Positions 32,401-33,856 of a DNA stretch of 33,856 bases are shown in pieces. The first letter of the stretch is position 1. Each line of letters begins with the position of its first letter. Location: contig PKEA01000015.1 in the NCBI GenBank assembly GCA_002862805.1, positions 1 through 33,856 of the forward strand, read 5' to 3'. This stretch comes from Flavobacteriaceae bacterium (GTDB lineage Bacteria > Bacteroidota > Bacteroidia > Flavobacteriales > Flavobacteriaceae). Under the pieces are notes generated by a model. It was not told the DNA's origin. It did no database searches and saw nothing but the letters and a program-made list of their open reading frames with translations. Position numbers and translations under genes: made by a program.

Positions 32401-33856
32401 GCTTTTAAAGTTGACATTAAGAACTCAACAAATGGATGGCTTCCTAATCAAGTAATAAATATTAACATTGTTGAATGTGGCGACATTTCATCTACTTGGA
32501 ATGGTTCTTCATGGTTAAATGGAACACCTAGTAAAGTAACAGCAGTTACTTTTGCAGGAAATTATAGTTCATCATCAGATATTGAAGCGTGTTCTGTAGT
32601 GGTTAATACTGGAGTTAATGTAACTTTTAATTCAGGAAATACATTAATTGTAAATGGAGCAGTTACTGTTAATGGAACAGGTTTGTTATCTATTGAAAAC
32701 AATGCTGGTTTACGTCAGATTGATGATAGTGCTGTAAATTCCGGAAACATTATTGTAAAAAGAACTGCTACACCAACTATTCGTTTAGATTATACCGCTT
32801 GGTCTTCTCCAGTTACTGGGCAACAATTACAGGCATTTTCACCAAACACAGTATCAACACGTTTTTACCAATACTTATATACAGGTACAACAACGCCAAC
32901 CGCTTATCAATCTGTTACTGCAACAACTAATTTCTTAGCCGGTAAAGGATATATGATTCGTGCTGCGGATAATGCATCGTCTACTGTTGCTTCAGCTTAT
33001 AACGGACAGTTTACTGGTGTTCCAAATAATGGAATTATAAACCAAAATATGGGTCAAGGTTTTAATTTGTTAGGTAATCCTTATGCATCGCCAATAAGTG
33101 CTAACTCATTTTTAACGGCAAATTCAAGTGTTGGAACCTTGTACTTCTGGACCAATACAACTGCAGCTAGTGGAGGTGTTTATCCTCAAAATAACTTTGC
33201 TGCCTATACTTCTGGTACAGGAGGTGTTGCTGCTTTTGCAAGTGGAAAGGTTCCAAATGGAACCATTCAAACAGGTCAAGGTTTTTATTTAAGAAAAACA
33301 ACTGCAGGTACAACCAATGCTATATTTAATAATGCCCAAAGAGTCAATGCCTCAGTAAGCACACAATTTTACAGAAATGCAGAAACAACTTCTGTAGAAA
33401 CAGAGAAACATAGAATTTGGTTAAACCTTAACGATAATTCAAATGCTTATAATCAAATTTTAGTAGGTTATGTAGAAGGAGCAACTAATGGTGCTGAAAA
33501 TAATTTTGATGGTTTATCTTTAGAAAGTAGTTCATCATCTATATATAGCATTATTAATGATGATAAATACGTTATTCAGGGTAAGACCTTACCTTTTACT
33601 GATGAAGATATTGTCCCTTTAGGCCTTAATGCTATAACTGCAGGATTATACAACATCTCTTTAGAAACAATTGACGGATTATTTACAACCCAAGATGTTT
33701 TTTTGAAAGATAAATACACAAACATAACTCACAACATCAAACAATCAGCATATCAGTTCTCAACTCAAGACGGAATATTTGATGATAGATTTGAATTGGT
33801 ATATAGAGCAGGTGTTTTATCAAATGATGACTTTACAAACGATAATGATGTTTTAG
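29413..33856 (+). CDS. Secreted subtilisin-family (S8) serine protease, multidomain, 3' end outside window
   Basis: The frame is open from the ATG at 29413 to the window edge, giving at least 1481 residues. The signal peptide is about residues 1-26 (ending NYSQ), with a helical charged prosegment or linker behind it. The S8 catalytic triad is visible: Asp134 in RIWDGG, His167 in HAIHVTGTI and Ser357 in GTSMAAPNVTG. A Fn3-like module (about 660-755), a P/homoB domain (about 758-905, from NCSYSYTNGTNVAISNAADN to DSWTLNLCG), a CSPG-like repeat (TFTQDEVNNGIINYINTE) and later beta-rich adhesin-like segments (TWNGSSWLNGTPSK, GQGFNLLGNPYASPIS) follow. A T9SS sorting domain would be expected at the unseen C-terminus. 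A large degradative or surface-processing protease is likely. Confidence 0.92.
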   Translation, partial: MKKTYYNLKTIALTLFLLLSFSINYSQTKEDVAKITSEYNLKKGELLYEKVKKREQLEKLKAIEFAKANNLPIFKEKEDGSFEELMYLLPTGEPVYYALDNANAATSTRVNFLRSGGGLGLNLTGTGMVPRIWDGGPINATHQEYNGRTVFGDGQTTTNTNSFHAIHVTGTIIAAGVVTNAKGMAYQATARTFDWNDDESEAISEAMNGMLLSNHSYGVPVSSVSSTPWYIGAYSQESYNWDVIAYNFPFYLPVMSAGNDGSNANPSPTTTGYDKLNGNKTAKNILTVANAQDATVNATTGAITAFGTINSSSSQGPSDDRRIKPDITGNGTSLYSTGSGSGTGGGNTSYASLTGTSMAAPNVTGTLTLIQQHYNNVNGKFMKAATLKGLACHTATDRGRTGPDAQYGWGYLDAKTSAETITNNGLTSWISEETLTQGQTFTMQVVATGGGTPLLGSITWTDVPDASKINSGTLNESTPDLTNDLDIRITQGANTFYPWKLQSSATANATRTGDNDVDNVERINIDAPTAGAVYTITVTHKGTLADGPQKFALVVTGITSNFTFKSMADTKTVCSNVGSTVYDFSLTKIGGANVNLSAQNVPAGANVVISPTSMSASGSFTVTVNNLSAVSAGTYEIDIIGDNGSETETRKVTLTVFHDNFTSYSQTTLLPADGSLTISTSPTFTWTENINAESYNLQVSTSPTFSSTVINTTTTLTSYSATGLNAETVYYWRVIPSNRCATGNSSLIKSFQTGTINCSYSYTNGTNVAISNAADNSGIGAGNGWSISTINVPDSFTIGDTNMDLLLNHTYIQDMTMYLEAPSGDYIILAEEVCGDNDNINAKFIDSGVAPSCVTGPPALIGNVLPTEPLSNFQNLNSNGDWLLYVNDPYAGDDGIIDSWTLNLCGLSAIGNLPSLLNNGITVLNNSTHNITNTEVSATTSAQTAAQQTYTIVSVPGIGNIRRNSTILNVGSTFTQDEVNNGIINYINTEVAANTTAFKVDIKNSTNGWLPNQVININIVECGDISSTWNGSSWLNGTPSKVTAVTFAGNYSSSSDIEACSVVVNTGVNVTFNSGNTLIVNGAVTVNGTGLLSIENNAGLRQIDDSAVNSGNIIVKRTATPTIRLDYTAWSSPVTGQQLQAFSPNTVSTRFYQYLYTGTTTPTAYQSVTATTNFLAGKGYMIRAADNASSTVASAYNGQFTGVPNNGIINQNMGQGFNLLGNPYASPISANSFLTANSSVGTLYFWTNTTAASGGVYPQNNFAAYTSGTGGVAAFASGKVPNGTIQTGQGFYLRKTTAGTTNAIFNNAQRVNASVSTQFYRNAETTSVETEKHRIWLNLNDNSNAYNQILVGYVEGATNGAENNFDGLSLESSSSSIYSIINDDKYVIQGKTLPFTDEDIVPLGLNAITAGLYNISLETIDGLFTTQDVFLKDKYTNITHNIKQSAYQFSTQDGIFDDRFELVYRAGVLSNDDFTNDNDVL

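Noticed and set aside
1..33856. CRISPR array, prophage, integrase or defence island
   Set aside because: No regularly spaced repeats, phage structural genes, recombinase or known defence-gene signatures were seen in either strand.

Overview
The window is a chromosomal segment from a flavobacterium, most likely Flavobacterium or a close relative in the Flavobacteriaceae. The evidence is the very low GC content, the recurring TAnnTTTG promoter element typical of Bacteroidota in front of many genes, weak or absent Shine-Dalgarno sequences, short signal peptides ending in SQ or AQ, and a type IX secretion (T9SS) type B sorting domain. No prophage, plasmid, CRISPR or recognisable defence locus was found. 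Most of the window is core genome. The unusual material lies mainly in small intergenic structures.

Layout. 1-3789: 5' part of sucA (2-oxoglutarate dehydrogenase E1, minus), two small exported proteins on plus, an unknown conserved-looking protein and a short-chain polyprenyl diphosphate synthase on minus. 3892-10209: a self-contained RND efflux operon (tetR-tolC-hlyD-RND pump) with an operator-like palindrome over its promoter and a strong terminator. 10227-11744: a MORN-repeat exported protein and a TlpA-like thioredoxin (minus). 11913-14190: aspS, a small membrane protein and a cold-shock protein (plus). 14237-15235: a dus tRNA-dihydrouridine synthase (minus). 15359-17297: lepA behind a promoter and a roughly 90-nt structured leader. 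17435-21724: a 1429-residue T9SS-exported repeat protein. 21757-26043: a minus-strand isoprenoid cluster (mvaD, a four-helix-bundle gene flanked by inverted repeats, mevalonate kinase, a UbiA-type prenyltransferase) ending in an rRNA pseudouridine synthase. 26128-28646: tspO (plus), a palindromic repeat, a BaiN/HI0933-type flavoprotein and a glycerophosphodiesterase (minus). 28728-29305: a small unknown exported protein and tRNA-Leu(UAG). 29413-33856: a very large secreted subtilisin-family protease whose 3' end lies beyond the window.

How the genes work together. mvaD, mevalonate kinase and the UbiA-family enzyme are consecutive steps or users of the mevalonate pathway. The polyprenyl synthase at 2815-3789 would supply the allylic diphosphate. 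The UbiA-type enzyme looks like the digeranylgeranylglyceryl-phosphate synthase class, which raises the possibility of ether-lipid-like products.

The observations most worth checking are the inverted-repeat-bounded four-helix-bundle cassette inside the mevalonate operon, the structured leader of lepA, the two intergenic palindromes (2735-2814 and 26641-26758), and the operator-like palindrome over the efflux promoter.
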